Below are positions 28,841-29,008 of a stretch of DNA of 29,008 nt, in pieces. Source of the stretch: Nemertoderma westbladi (lineage: Eukaryota > Xenacoelomorpha > Nemertodermatida > Nemertodermatidae); NCBI GenBank assembly GCA_032718475.1, contig JAUCBJ010007066.1, forward strand, positions 1 to 29,008. The letters run 5' to 3'. How positions within the stretch are numbered: the stretch's first letter is position 1; each line of letters opens with the position of its first letter. Both the position numbers and the translations under genes were made by a program. The notes under the pieces were generated by a model, which had not been told where the DNA came from, did not search any database, and worked only from the letters and a program-made list of their open reading frames with translations.

Positions 28841-29008
28841 TTTTATTTATGCTGCACCTATGTAGGGTGCTATAGAAACTTAAATTTTTATCAAAGCACA
28901 TCGGAAGTTTGTAGTCGGACATTTGAATAGTTTTGAACACTAAATATCAGTCTATAGAGCATTTCACCAAATGTCCGTCTGTCTGTTTGTCCGTTTGAAG
29001 TTATCTTA
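28841..29008. other. Sequence upstream of RTE no. 1, unassigned
   Basis: AT-rich, no frame. It may be the LINE's 5' untranslated region or flanking DNA. The 5' boundary and duplication of RTE no. 1 were not found, so the element may extend beyond the window. Confidence 0.4.

Overview
The window is repeat-dense animal DNA, probably from an invertebrate. It carries BEL/Pao, RTE-type and CR1-type retroelements, a C2H2 zinc-finger reading frame, animal-style core promoter motifs and many G/C homopolymers. I cannot name the species. No bacterial, organellar, rRNA or tRNA gene is visible. The only candidate host gene is a zinc-finger frame at 1463-2623 (minus), built around about 6.6 copies of a 129-bp (43-codon) repeat.

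From 2627 to about 28840 the window reads as one nested stack of transposons, and the layers can be peeled off. Layer 1 is a minus-strand RTE-type LINE (28840 to 26644, resuming 3133 to 2627) whose 3' end lies three bases upstream of the zinc-finger ATG. Layer 2 is a non-coding DNA element with CCACTRGGGG inverted ends and a TA duplication (3134-26641), which splits layer 1. Layer 3 is a plus-strand, 5'-truncated RTE-type LINE (3383-25790) inside layer 2, flanked by an exact 14-bp duplication. Layer 4 is a giant BEL/Pao LTR retrotransposon (3726-24738, about 21 kb, minus strand) that splits the layer 3 reading frame. It has 1.13-kb and 1.115-kb LTRs about 98% identical and a 5-bp duplication (cctag/cctgg). 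Layer 5 is two insertions inside layer 4: a divergent solo LTR of the same general family (13320-14522, duplication aatat), and an internally deleted CR1-type LINE (10033-12111, duplication cca).

In its own minus-strand order the giant element has these parts: 5' LTR; a 5.1-kb leader; gag with coiled coil and zinc knuckle; protease; reverse transcriptase; RNase H; integrase; a 1.65-kb spacer with a 181-bp tandem duplication; one or two accessory reading frames; a short purine run; 3' LTR. The leader holds a long gene on the opposite strand (19119-22053, plus) with a well-spaced TATA and initiator and a poly(A) signal, facing gag head to head. The main reading frame carries at least seven in-frame stops and three or more frameshifts, although the LTRs are young. 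This copy was therefore probably already defective when it moved. The antisense leader gene and the 3' accessory frame are the most likely undescribed biology here. A second copy of the accessory frame's tail lies at window position 1-153.
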